Notes under the pieces: model-generated
What the model was told of the DNA's origin: nothing
Databases searched by the model: none
The model's input: only the letters and a program-made list of their open reading frames with translations
Position numbers and translations under genes: made by a program
DNA from: Deltaproteobacteria bacterium
GTDB taxonomy: Bacteria; Myxococcota; Myxococcia; SLRQ01
Assembly: GCA_029210625.1 (NCBI GenBank)
Contig: JARGFU010000018.1
Span: forward strand, 62,001 to 126,000
Length of the DNA stretch: 64,000 bases
Direction: 5' to 3'
Shown here: piece by piece, positions 9,613 to 17,304 of the stretch
How the letters are laid out: the number at the start of each line of letters is the position of its first letter
Position numbering within the stretch: position 1 is the first letter of the stretch

Positions 9613-10301
9613 CGGGCGCCCTCTCCCACCTCGGCCGGCTCGAGGCGTCCCTCGACCAGGCGCAGCACCCGCGAGGCCCGCTCGCTGACCCGCGCCTCGT
9701 GGGTCGCCACGACCAGGGTCATCCCCTTCGCGTGCAGCTCCCCGAAGAGATCGAGGATCTTCTGCCCGGTGGCCTCGTCGAGGTTCCCGGTGGGCTCGTC
9801 GCAGAGGAGGATCCGCGGCCGGGCCGCGAGCGCCCGGGCGATGGCCACCCGCTGCCGCTCGCCTCCGGAGAGCGCGTCGGGCCGGCGATCGGCGAAGGCC
9901 TCGAGGCCGACGGCCGCGAGCATCTCGCGGGCACGCTCGCGCAGGGCGGCGTCGGGGTCGTCCGGGCGGGCGAACCAGAGGCCCAGCACCACGTTCTGCA
10001 GGGCGGTCATCGCCGGGACCAGGTTGAAGGACTGGAAGACGAAGCCGATCTCACCGGCCCGCAGCCGGCTGCGGCCGTCGTCGTCGAGCGCCTTCAGATC
10101 GGAGCCGGCGACCGAGGCGCTGCCCTGGAAGTCGGAGTCCAGGGCGCCGATGAGGTTCAGGAGGGTGCTCTTGCCCGAGCCGCTGCGGCCCAGGATGGCC
10201 AGGTAGTCCCCGCTGCCGACCTCCAGGTCCACCGCGTCGAGCACGGCGCGCTCCTGCGCGCCATCGCGATAGGACTTGCTGACCTGGGAGAGACGGATCA
10301 C
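9609..10301 (-). CDS. ABC transporter ATPase, LolD/MacB-like
   Basis: A 230-residue ATPase energising the neighbouring permease from the cytoplasmic face. Visible motifs are Walker A GRSGSGKST, the Q-loop region FVFQSFNLVPAM, signature LSGGERQRVAIARAL, Walker B ILLCDEPTGNLDE and the switch histidine in VVATHE. The phrases NLVPAMTALQNV and DEPTGNLD are typical of the LolD/MacB/FtsE group. The start is GTG 10301, overlapping the upstream stop (GTGA), and it overlaps the permease gene by 4 nt, indicating one transcript. The substrate, whether lipoprotein, peptide or something else, cannot be told. Confidence 0.93.
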   Translation of the reverse strand: MIRLSQVSKSYRDGAQERAVLDAVDLEVGSGDYLAILGRSGSGKSTLLNLIGALDSDFQGSASVAGSDLKALDDDGRSRLRAGEIGFVFQSFNLVPAMTALQNVVLGLWFARPDDPDAALRERAREMLAAVGLEAFADRRPDALSGGERQRVAIARALAARPRILLCDEPTGNLDEATGQKILDLFGELHAKGMTLVVATHEARVSERASRVLRLVEGRLEPAEVGEGAR

Positions 10302-11965
10302 GGCTGCGGGGCACCCCCGCTCTCGGACGCCGGCAAGGGCTCGAGATTCACCTGGAGGCGGGTCACCACCTCGCTCTTGCCCGGCAGGACCCCGAGGGAG
10401 AGGTGATCGAACTTCTCGAGGGTCGCGCGCATCTTCCGGAAGGCCAGGGCCGCCGTCATCCCGGTGGGGCCACCCCCGAGGCGCTCCGAGTCTACCTCGC
10501 CCAGGGCGGTCAGCAGGCGATCGACCTGCAGCACGGCGCCGAAGCTCCCCTCTCGCGTGAGCCGGGCGGCGTAGGGCGCCTGCTTCAGGTTGGCCCCGTA
10601 GCCCTCCGTCTTCCCCGCGTGGCGACGCAGGGCGGCCGCGAAGGCGCCCTCGCCCCCGGTCGCCACCAGGTCGTCCCCGATGACGCCGAAGGTCATCCCC
10701 TCGCCGAGGTGGTACTTGATGGTGAAGGCCTCGCTCCCCTCGATCTCGCCGCGGACCACGTCCGCCCGCAGCGCCGGCGCGAGGGCCTCGGCCGCCAGGG
10801 GCAGGAGCTCCCGCACCTTCTTCGGATCCTTCAGCCCGGCCCGCACCTCCGCCCGCACGTAGGCGAAGGGGTTGGTGCGCCGCAGATCGAGCGAGGGCAT
10901 CCGGTCCAGCTCGGCCTCGGCCAGGGGCGTGAGCCCGCCGACGATCTGACCGTCGAAGAGGGGGAGGACCTCCGAGACCTCGACACCCCGCGCGCGGAGC
11001 TGGGCCTCCAGGCCCTCGAGGGCGTTGAGCGAACGCAGCTGCGCGGCCCGCTTCCAGACCTCGGGGAAGGAGAGGGAGAAGCGGGCGGCGAGGACGGCCT
11101 CGGGGAGGAGGCGGGAGAAGAGGCCCTCGATCCGGCCGGAGTCCGCCGGCGCGAAGATGGGCAGCGCCGTCGCGGCCACCGCACCGAGGTCACCCAGGAG
11201 CGCCACCTCGGCCGAGTCGCGCGTCAGGGTGAGGGCGAGCGCCCCGGCGTCGAGGCCCTCCTCCATGCCCTTCAGGCGCCGGTCGGCGCGCGCGACCCCC
11301 TCGGGCAGACCCCAGAGGAAGAGGTGGCTGCCGGGGGCCAGGGCCTCGAAGGCCGCGCTGAAGGTCGGCTGCTGGGTGAGGCGAGGAGCCCCACCGGGAG
11401 CGAGCACCTGGAAGAGCCGGTCGGGGGCGCCCTTCCCGGGGCTCAGGATCTGGTAGCCGCCCTCGCGGGCCCAGGCGGCGCCGACCTCGCCGTTGGCGAG
11501 GAGGGCCTTCTGGTAGCGGACGCCCTCCTCCTCGACGGCCTCGACGCTGCCTCCGGTGCGCTCGCCCCAGAGCTCGGCCAGGGTGGCCTCGAGCTTGGCG
11601 CCGTCCTTCACCGGCAGCAGCACCACGAGGTCCTCGGAGTCGGCTGGCAGGTAGCCGGCCGCCGGCCGCGAGGGGTCGAGCCCCCGCTCGCGCAGCGCCT
11701 CGGGGTCGGCGGGATCGAAGCCCAGCTGGCGGGTCACGCCCTTGTGGGCGCCGCCGCTGAAGATCCCCAGCCCGATCCGCTCGATCAGCCCCTCGAGGTG
11801 CTCCACGGCCCTCACGTGATCGTCGAGCTGCAGGTAGGCCCGGGCGTCACCGGGGACGAGCTCTGCCGGCCCCTCGTTGCCACCACGTCCACGGGAGAGC
11901 ACCACCACCAGCGCGGCGCCCAGGAGGAGCGCCACCACGGCGCCGGTCCAGGTCGAACGGTTCAC
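10298..11965 (-). CDS. Membrane-anchored protein, DUF3352-like, first gene of the ABC operon
   Basis: A 555-residue protein anchored by one N-terminal helix (about 9-25, AVVALLLGAALVVVLSRG) with the bulk outside the cytoplasm. The text ELVPGDARAYLQLDD followed by alternating alpha/beta stretches recalls DUF3352-type proteins of unknown role, but the match is from memory and weak. It starts with GTG at 11965, with GAGGGGAC upstream. The 4-nt overlap with the ATPase and its position at the head of the operon make it a likely substrate-handling partner of the ABC transporter. Confidence 0.65.
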   Translation of the reverse strand: MNRSTWTGAVVALLLGAALVVVLSRGRGGNEGPAELVPGDARAYLQLDDHVRAVEHLEGLIERIGLGIFSGGAHKGVTRQLGFDPADPEALRERGLDPSRPAAGYLPADSEDLVVLLPVKDGAKLEATLAELWGERTGGSVEAVEEEGVRYQKALLANGEVGAAWAREGGYQILSPGKGAPDRLFQVLAPGGAPRLTQQPTFSAAFEALAPGSHLFLWGLPEGVARADRRLKGMEEGLDAGALALTLTRDSAEVALLGDLGAVAATALPIFAPADSGRIEGLFSRLLPEAVLAARFSLSFPEVWKRAAQLRSLNALEGLEAQLRARGVEVSEVLPLFDGQIVGGLTPLAEAELDRMPSLDLRRTNPFAYVRAEVRAGLKDPKKVRELLPLAAEALAPALRADVVRGEIEGSEAFTIKYHLGEGMTFGVIGDDLVATGGEGAFAAALRRHAGKTEGYGANLKQAPYAARLTREGSFGAVLQVDRLLTALGEVDSERLGGGPTGMTAALAFRKMRATLEKFDHLSLGVLPGKSEVVTRLQVNLEPLPASESGGAPQP

Positions 11966-11997
11966 TCGCGTCCCCTCGGTCTCGTTGTTCTCGCTGC

Positions 11998-12858
11998 CTA
12001 CCCGCCACCGAGCCGGTCGATGGCCTCGATCTCGTCCTGGATGTGGAGGAAGTCCTCCATCTCCCGCACCGTGTTCTCCGTCTCCTCCACCTCGGCCACC
12101 AGGGAGTCGAGGTGGTGGGAGACGTCGGCGGGGTCCCGCAGGGTGAGGGACTGCTCGTGCACCAGGCGCAGGAGATCCTCGATCGCCGCCAGCTGATGGG
12201 AGATCACCTCGCGGTTCTCCTCACCCCGGGCGTAGCGCTCCAGCCGCTGCCCCATGATGCGGACCCGGCGCTCCTTGATCTCCCGGAGGCGCGGGTTCTC
12301 CTCGGTCTCGAGGTCCCGCTTGAGCTCCTCGAGCTCGCGCTCCAGGGAGACCTGCCCGGTGGCGCCGAGGTGGCGCCGGTAGGCGTTGAGCTGGTCGAGG
12401 AGGCGCAGGAAGCTCGAGAGCAGGACGTCGATCTGCACCATCGACTGGGAAGCCATCGCGGGCATCCCGCGCCCGAAGCGCTTGTAGTTCTTCTGGATGC
12501 CCTCCCGCAGGGCCTTGAGCGCGTCGTAGGTCTGCTGCTGGTTGGCGGAGAGGCCCTCGTAGACCTCCTGCTCCGCCTGCTCGCGATCCTCGCGGCGCTT
12601 CTGCTGCCGCTGCCCGTCCACCGCGGCGCGGAACACGCCGAGGCGGGGCACGATGGCGAGGTAGGCCAGCTCCAGGGCGATCCCGGCGGCGAGCAGGAGG
12701 GGGGAGCCCAGCACCGTCACCGCGCCCACGACGGCCGCGACGGCGCCGATGTTGGCGGGATGCACCAGGGCCCGGGAGACGTAGCGCGCCGGCGGGCCGG
12801 AGGCCCGGGCGCGGGTGAGCCCTCCCTTGGGCTCGAAGGGGACGAGGGCGTCGCTCAT
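11998..12858 (-). CDS. Membrane protein with a long coiled coil, PspA partner
   Basis: A 286-residue protein of no recognised family. Two close hydrophobic segments lie at about 38-70 (IGAVAAVVGAVTVLGSPLLL, IALELAYLAIVPRL), followed by about 200 residues of charged helix predicted to form coiled coil (KRREDREQAEQEVYEGL; LERELEELKRDLETEENP). It sits 43 bp downstream of a PspA/IM30-family gene on the same strand. A membrane hairpin with a cytoplasmic coiled coil could be a membrane receptor or partner for the PspA oligomer; that is inference from context. Confidence 0.65.
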   Translation of the reverse strand: MSDALVPFEPKGGLTRARASGPPARYVSRALVHPANIGAVAAVVGAVTVLGSPLLLAAGIALELAYLAIVPRLGVFRAAVDGQRQQKRREDREQAEQEVYEGLSANQQQTYDALKALREGIQKNYKRFGRGMPAMASQSMVQIDVLLSSFLRLLDQLNAYRRHLGATGQVSLERELEELKRDLETEENPRLREIKERRVRIMGQRLERYARGEENREVISHQLAAIEDLLRLVHEQSLTLRDPADVSHHLDSLVAEVEETENTVREMEDFLHIQDEIEAIDRLGGG

Positions 12859-12901
12859 CGTCTCGGGAGGTCGAGCCGCGGCCCGGCGGGGCCGCGCCGC
12901 C

Positions 12902-13732
12902 TCACCCCTCGCCGGCCTCGGTCTGGCCCACGGTCTTCTGGGGCGCGGCGGCCTCCTCGGCGGACTCGGTGACCGACTCGGTGGACTCGGTGGTGGCCTC
13001 GGTCTCGGTCCGGGCCGGCCCCAGGGCGCCGGCGGTGCCGCCCTCGAGGGTGCGGTCGTCCTCGGCCAGGCCCATCTCCAGCTTCATCTGCTTGACCAGC
13101 TCCTCGGCCCGGATGCGCTCGGCGCTCTCCTCGATCTGGAGGTGCGCGTGCTCGCTGGACTCGAGGGCGACCTCCATCCGGGCCTCGTTCAGGGCCGTCT
13201 TCTCCTCGATGCGCCGGATCATCTCGTCGTGGGTCGAGTCCACGCCCCGCAGGTCGAAGCCCTCGAGGGCGTCGGCGACCTTCGACTGCCACTGGGCCCG
13301 CTTGTGGGCCCGGATGGCCTCGAGGGCCTCGCGGGTGCGGCGGTCCTTCTCCCGCATGAAGGTCTTCTTCACCGCCAGCGCCTTCTCGTAGGCGGCGCGG
13401 GCGGCCTCGAGCTGCCCGTCGTTCCGGGCCAGGGCCTTCTTCACCTGCTCCAGCTGGATGGCGTAGGTCGCGGCGATGTCGTCCCGCCCGGCCTGGATCG
13501 CCGCCATCATCTTGCTCTTCAGCTCGGCGTGCTCGGCCCGGTACTTGGCGTTCTCCTTCTCGAGGAGGGTGACGTTCGCCCGCACCATGGCGATGGACTC
13601 GTTGAGCTTGGGCACCTGCTCCTCGAGATCCCGGATGTTCTGCTCGAGGATCAGCTCGGGATCCTCGGCGACCGAGATGAAGAAACCCGCGAAGGAGCGG
13701 AACACCCGCCTGATGCGTGGCCACATCGCCAT
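12902..13732 (-). CDS. PspA/IM30 (ESCRT-III-like) membrane-maintenance protein
   Basis: A 276-residue protein of the PspA/Vipp1 family, which coats stressed membranes and aids repair. The N-terminus has the amphipathic helix and family opening (RRVFRSFAGFFISVAEDPEL, ILEQNIRDLEEQVPKLNES), followed by long alpha-helical coiled coil with the typical spacing of charged residues to about residue 225. The last 40 residues are a Thr/Glu/Ser-rich tail (ATTESTESVTESAEE) not usual for PspA. Start ATG 13732 sits 210 bp from the divergent trmB, so regulatory sequence lies between. The coiled-coil membrane gene downstream is a probable partner. Confidence 0.85.
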   Translation of the reverse strand: MAMWPRIRRVFRSFAGFFISVAEDPELILEQNIRDLEEQVPKLNESIAMVRANVTLLEKENAKYRAEHAELKSKMMAAIQAGRDDIAATYAIQLEQVKKALARNDGQLEAARAAYEKALAVKKTFMREKDRRTREALEAIRAHKRAQWQSKVADALEGFDLRGVDSTHDEMIRRIEEKTALNEARMEVALESSEHAHLQIEESAERIRAEELVKQMKLEMGLAEDDRTLEGGTAGALGPARTETEATTESTESVTESAEEAAAPQKTVGQTEAGEG

Positions 13733-13942
13733 GAGTTCGAACCTTTACCTTAGTGTTCTGGTGATGGACGGCGCCTTCGTCGGAAGACGGGCCCCTCTTT
13801 GCGCTTCGCGCTGCGAGTGGAGCAGGCGACCTGATTGCTGTCAACGCGCCGCGCCCTTTCGCCGTCGTCCGGGAAACCCCTTGTCTGACGCCGCATTCCC
13901 CCGTTGCCAGACCCCCGCGGCCTGGGGCAAGCTCTCGCCCCC

Positions 13943-14563
13943 GTGAGCGCCCCCCACAACCCCCGCCGGGAGTCGGCCCTGGTCCTCGAGGACCGGATCG
14001 CCTGGCCCGAGCTCTTCGGCCGGGAGGCCCCCCTCGAGCTCGAGATCGGCTGTGGCTACGGCTACTTCCTGATGGAGCGGGCCCGGGCCCTGCCCGGGAC
14101 CGACTTCGTCGGGCTGGAGATCAAGAACAAGCTGGGCCTGGCGCTCCAGCGCAAGGCGGATCGGGCCGGGCTGACGAACCTGCGGGCCTACGTGGGGGAC
14201 GCCCGGATCATCGTCCCCACCCTCTTCGCCCCGGGCAGCCTGCGGGCGGTCCACATCCAGTTCCCCGACCCCTGGTGGAAGAAGCGGCACCACAAGCGGC
14301 GGCTGGTGGACGCGATGATGGTGGACCTCCTCCACCTCGCCCTCGAGGAGAGCGGCCGGGTCTACCTGCGCACGGACATCCTCGACTACGGACGGGCCAT
14401 GGTGGAGAGCTTCGAGGACGGCAGCGGCCGCTTCGAGAACCTCCACGGGGAGGGCCGCTTCGCCCTCGACGACGGGCTGGGCATCCCCTCGAACCGGGAG
14501 CGGCGCTACCTGGCCTCGGGGACCCCCGTCTACCGCCTGGTCTACCAGCGGAAGCCGGCCTGA
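13943..14563 (+). CDS. trmB: tRNA (guanine-N7-)-methyltransferase
   Basis: Methylates G46 of tRNA using S-adenosylmethionine. The 206-residue protein has the SAM-binding EIGCGYGYFL, the GLEIKNK segment and the highly characteristic IQFPDPWWKKRHHKRRLV active-site stretch. It continues with LRTDILDYGRAMVE and ends with the TrmB-type SNRERRYLASG. I prefer the GTG at 13943 (V-S-A-P-H) over a TTG at 13904, because the family begins close to here. A 720-bp region without genes follows. Confidence 0.93.
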   Translation: MSAPHNPRRESALVLEDRIAWPELFGREAPLELEIGCGYGYFLMERARALPGTDFVGLEIKNKLGLALQRKADRAGLTNLRAYVGDARIIVPTLFAPGSLRAVHIQFPDPWWKKRHHKRRLVDAMMVDLLHLALEESGRVYLRTDILDYGRAMVESFEDGSGRFENLHGEGRFALDDGLGIPSNRERRYLASGTPVYRLVYQRKPA

Positions 14564-14583
14564 CCTCGCACGGGCAGACGGTC

Positions 14584-14618
14584 TTTGCAGAACTGAAAAG
14601 TCTTTTCGTTTCTGCAAA
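14584..14618. repeat. Long palindrome in an AT-rich island
   Basis: TTTGCAGAA (14584-14592) is repeated inverted as TTCTGCAAA (14610-14618), and inside it GAAAAG (14595-14600) pairs with CTTTTC (14602-14607). The whole 35-bp site is therefore a near-perfect palindrome broken by one 2-bp mismatch. A second, shorter inverted repeat (ACTGG...CCAGT) lies at 14638-14653, and AGTTC-T-GAACT is near 14723-14733. The island from about 14584 to 14735 is much richer in A+T than the surroundings. It could be an operator cluster, a hairpin ending trmB transcription, or a remnant of foreign DNA. Confidence 0.6.
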
Positions 14619-14736
14619 ATCCGGACAGGCCTCCCGCACTGGAATTCTCCAGTATTCAGGAACCGGCCTCATGACGCCCCGCGGCAAATGCATTCAATCT
14701 ATTGTTTTTATTGATTTTTTTCAGTTCTGAACTCAC

Positions 14737-15260
14737 TTGACCCGATCCGGCACCCGAACGCTGGGGGAGCTTCCCGTAGACGCTCCTTTACGGTGGACGC
14801 AAAACACTGAAATCATTCCAGATCGAGGACCCGGGCGAACGTTGAGGGGAGGTCTGCCAGATCTGGCACGTGATCTGTAATGACCTGGTCCCGACAACCG
14901 AATATCGAGGAGTTCGCCGGACCGCTTCCCCGCCTTCGACCCCCAGCCTGGACCTTCACCGGGCGGGGAGGTGGCCCCCGGCTGCAGGCCGCGGCAGTCC
15001 GCTATACCGAGTGTCCGGTCTGCTCCTCTTGGGGTTCCCGGGTCGGTCGTTGTCCCCCGGCCGCCGACCCGGGACGCCCCACCTTCTCCTCTCTTCGACA
15101 CCCGCCACACGACCCTCCCTCCCCAATTCGACCCCGTGGCGGGGCGAGGCAAGCAGCACCGCCTCATCGAAGAATTCGTGAAGCAGCCTGGTTCTACCCC
15201 GGCCCGGGCAGCTTCCAGGCCCCGCGAATCGCCTCCGCGTGATCCGCGGGGCTTTTTTTT
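14737..15260 (+). ncRNA. Candidate structured non-coding RNA
   Basis: No convincing protein gene lies between trmB and the adenosyltransferase gene, yet the stretch ends in a strong intrinsic terminator. Two strong stems lie within it. One is CTTCCCCGCC (14925-14934) with GGCGGGGAGG (14962-14971), enclosed by CGGAC/GTCCG (14918-14922 with 14997-15001). The other is CCCGGGTCGG (15037-15046) with CCGACCCGGG (15064-15073), capped outside by GGGG/CCCC. A TTGACC hexamer at 14737 follows the AT-rich island, but I see no good -10 box, so the 5' end given here is a guess. I looked for RNase P, tmRNA, SRP and 6S signatures and did not find them. G+C-rich DNA forms hairpins easily, so this is only a candidate. 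Confidence 0.3.
15219..15260 (+). terminator. Intrinsic (rho-independent) terminator
   Basis: A perfect 8-bp stem, GCCCCGCG (15219-15226) with CGCGGGGC (15245-15252), is followed directly by eight T residues (15253-15260). It stops rightward transcription 26 bp before the adenosyltransferase start. The only upstream gene on this strand is trmB, 650 bp away, which suggests an intervening RNA gene. Confidence 0.8.
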
Positions 15261-15286
15261 GGTTCGGCGGGGAGTACCCTGCGCCC

Positions 15287-15841
15287 ATGGTTCGCATCGA
15301 CAAGGTCTACACGCGGGGCGGAGACGGGGGAGAGACCAGCCTGGTCGGCGGGCGCCGGGTCCGGAAGGACGACGCCCGGGTGGAGGCCTACGGCGCGGTG
15401 GACGAGCTCTCCTCCACCCTGGGCCTCTGCCGGGCCGCCCTGGCCGGCGACGAGGGGCTCTCGGGGCTGGAGCAGGAGCTCGCGGCCATCCAGCAGCGCC
15501 TCTTCGACCTCGGCGCGGAGCTCGCCAGCGACCGGGCCGGCGGCAGCATCGACGCCGACGCGGTCACCCTCCTCGAGAGCGCCATGGATCGGATGAGCGA
15601 GGAGCTCGCGCCCCTGGAGTCCTTCATCCTCCCGGCGGGAGGCGAGGTCGCCGCCCGCCTCCACCTCGCCCGCACCATCTGCCGGCGGGCCGAGCGCCGG
15701 AGCATCGGGCTGCTCGAGGAGGGCCTGCGCCCCGAGCTGATCCAGTACCTCAACCGCCTCTCCGACTACCTCTTCGTGGCGGCGCGGCACGCCAGCCGCA
15801 TCCTCGGCCAACCCGAGACCCTCTGGACGCCGGGCGGCTAG
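15287..15841 (+). CDS. Cob(I)alamin adenosyltransferase, PduO type
   Basis: Transfers the adenosyl group of ATP to cob(I)alamin to make coenzyme B12. The 184-residue protein begins MVRIDKVYTRGGDGGETSLV, the PduO ATP-binding signature (YTRxGDxGxTxL). It contains VEAYGAVDELSSTLG and, near the C-terminus, RTICRRAERR and LIQYLNRLSDYLFVAAR, all family hallmarks. Start ATG 15287 is preferred over 15239, which falls inside the terminator. No cobalamin biosynthesis genes are nearby, so it may serve scavenged B12. One radical-SAM-type protein in the locus at 18.6-33.2 kb might use cobalamin, but nothing shows a direct link. Confidence 0.93.
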   Translation: MVRIDKVYTRGGDGGETSLVGGRRVRKDDARVEAYGAVDELSSTLGLCRAALAGDEGLSGLEQELAAIQQRLFDLGAELASDRAGGSIDADAVTLLESAMDRMSEELAPLESFILPAGGEVAARLHLARTICRRAERRSIGLLEEGLRPELIQYLNRLSDYLFVAARHASRILGQPETLWTPGG

Positions 15842-15857
15842 GCCCGCGCTCCAGATT

Positions 15858-16076
15858 GCTTCCGTCGCGGCCTTCGCGGACCGCAGGGAGGGGGCCTCCC
15901 GGGGGCGTCGGCGGTGCCGCCCGGGTGCTCGCACACCTCCGATCCGGGCGGTGCCGCTGCCGAGCGAGCCGGAGCCGGGCCTAGCGGCGGTGTGGCGAGC
16001 CGGCACGGGCCCGGCGGGAGGTGAGCGTCCCCCGGGAGGCCCCCTCCCTGCGGCCCGGCAGCGCCGCGAGGGAAGC
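15858..16076. repeat. 219-bp long imperfect inverted repeat between convergent genes
   Basis: A perfect 25-nt arm (15881-15905) is repeated inverted at 16029-16053. Outside it a second pair matches at 13 of 14 positions: GCTTCCGTCGCGGC (15858-15871) with the inverse of 16063-16076. Further inside, GTGCTCGCACACC and GGTGTGGCGAGCC also pair. The element fills the gap between the stops of the adenosyltransferase and the DUF2330-like gene. There is no T-tract on either strand, so a plain bidirectional terminator is not the whole explanation. It may be a palindromic mobile or REP-like element, or a structured 3' end shared by both transcripts. Confidence 0.7.
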
Positions 16077-16086
16077 GCCGGGCGCG

Positions 16087-17229
16087 TCAGCGGCGGCGGC
16101 GGGCGAAGCGGAGGCCGAGGGCGAGGGCGACGAAGAGCCACTCGCCAGAGATGCTGGCGCCGTGGGCCTCGGGATCGGGGCGCAGATCGAGCTGGTTCGA
16201 GAGGGGGTGGCCGTCGGGGTCGAGGACCAGCTCGACGTCGTGCTCGAGGTCCGCGGCGTTCACCCGCGCCCGCAGGCGGGTGAGCCAGCCCACCGAGCCG
16301 AGAAGCTCGTCCACCAGGGGATCCCAGGAGAGATCGATCAGCTCCTCCCCCTCGAGGTCGAGCACCCCCTCGACCACGAAGAGCTCGCCGCGGTGGTCGG
16401 AGGTCAGGCGATCGTAGACCCCCGGCAGCCCCGGCAGATCCCGGAAGAGTTCCCGGTCGATCTCGTCGAGGTAGATGACGTCCCAGCCCTCCACGGTCGC
16501 CGGCTCCGGCGCGCCGGCCAGGAGGGTGATCTCCAGGGTCCGGTCGCCGCAGCTCGAGGCCAGGGAGAGGGGCAGGTCCAGCGGACCGGGGGCGCGGATC
16601 CGGATCGGCTGCAGGGCCGCCGGCCCGCGCTCGGGGGTGGCGGTGATCAGGACGACCTGCCGCCCTTCGGCCAGGGCGAGGAGCAGCGCCTCCTCGGTGG
16701 CGAGGGGCAGGACGAAGGCGTTGGCCTCGAGCCAGGCCTCCAGCCCCGCCACGCTCCGGGTCGCGTCGATGCGGTAGCCACCGGCGTCCCAGCCGGTGCG
16801 CCAGACCACGTCCTCGATCGGCGGCGGGGGGAGCACCGGATCGAGCACGTCGCAACCCTGGCAGCTGGTGTCGCGGGTCTGGTGGATCACCGGCTCGGTC
16901 ACCTGCGCGATCCAGTCGAGGGTCGACGCGATCTCGGCGCCTTCCTGGCTCTCGACCTCGACCCCCACCCCCTCGTCCACCGGGAAGACGATCCCGATCG
17001 TCTGCCCCTCGGGGACCACGTCGTAGGCCAGGAGCATCCGCGCGTCCCAGCCGGGCACCTCCCGGCCCCCGACCAGGAAGGACTGCCGCCGCGCCGTCAC
17101 CCGGATCCCCTCGAGGGTGGGCGCACGTCCGGGCGCGACCAGCAGGCAGGCGCTCGCCGCCTCGGGGGCGAGGAGGAGGAGGACGAGCGCGAGGCTCCAG
17201 CCGTTGAGCGAGTGGCGCAGACGAACCAC
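16087..17229 (-). CDS. Secreted DUF2330-like protein with a C-terminal membrane or sorting tail
   Basis: A 380-residue protein beginning MVRLRHSLNGWSLALVLLLL with a signal peptide cleaved near ASA/CLL. The Cys right after the predicted cut recalls DUF2330 proteins, which open with a Cys just after the signal. The body is beta-rich, with LLAYDVVPEGQTIGIVFPVD near residue 65 also DUF2330-like. A CQGCD motif lies near 120. The end, GEWLFVALALGLRFARRRR, has the form of a C-terminal sorting tail (hydrophobic stretch plus Arg cluster) as in MYXO-CTERM or GlyGly-CTERM proteins. The start is GTG 17229. Function is unknown and the family call is tentative. Confidence 0.6.
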   Translation of the reverse strand: MVRLRHSLNGWSLALVLLLLAPEAASACLLVAPGRAPTLEGIRVTARRQSFLVGGREVPGWDARMLLAYDVVPEGQTIGIVFPVDEGVGVEVESQEGAEIASTLDWIAQVTEPVIHQTRDTSCQGCDVLDPVLPPPPIEDVVWRTGWDAGGYRIDATRSVAGLEAWLEANAFVLPLATEEALLLALAEGRQVVLITATPERGPAALQPIRIRAPGPLDLPLSLASSCGDRTLEITLLAGAPEPATVEGWDVIYLDEIDRELFRDLPGLPGVYDRLTSDHRGELFVVEGVLDLEGEELIDLSWDPLVDELLGSVGWLTRLRARVNAADLEHDVELVLDPDGHPLSNQLDLRPDPEAHGASISGEWLFVALALGLRFARRRR

Positions 17230-17304
17230 GGCTGAAAACCTAGCAGCGAAGTTCACTTCCGGCGACCCGTCTTCCCCCCCTTCGCCCGACCTCGCGCCTG
17301 TGGG

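Noticed and set aside
14733-15167. A 144-residue minus-strand open frame in the gene-free stretch
   Set aside because: Its composition is low-complexity Gly/Arg/Pro, it has no motif or ribosome-binding site, and it overlaps the hairpins.
14564-15286. RNase P RNA, tmRNA, SRP RNA or 6S RNA in the gene-free stretch
   Set aside because: None of the universally conserved core sequences of these RNAs was found on either strand, so only a generic candidate RNA is reported.
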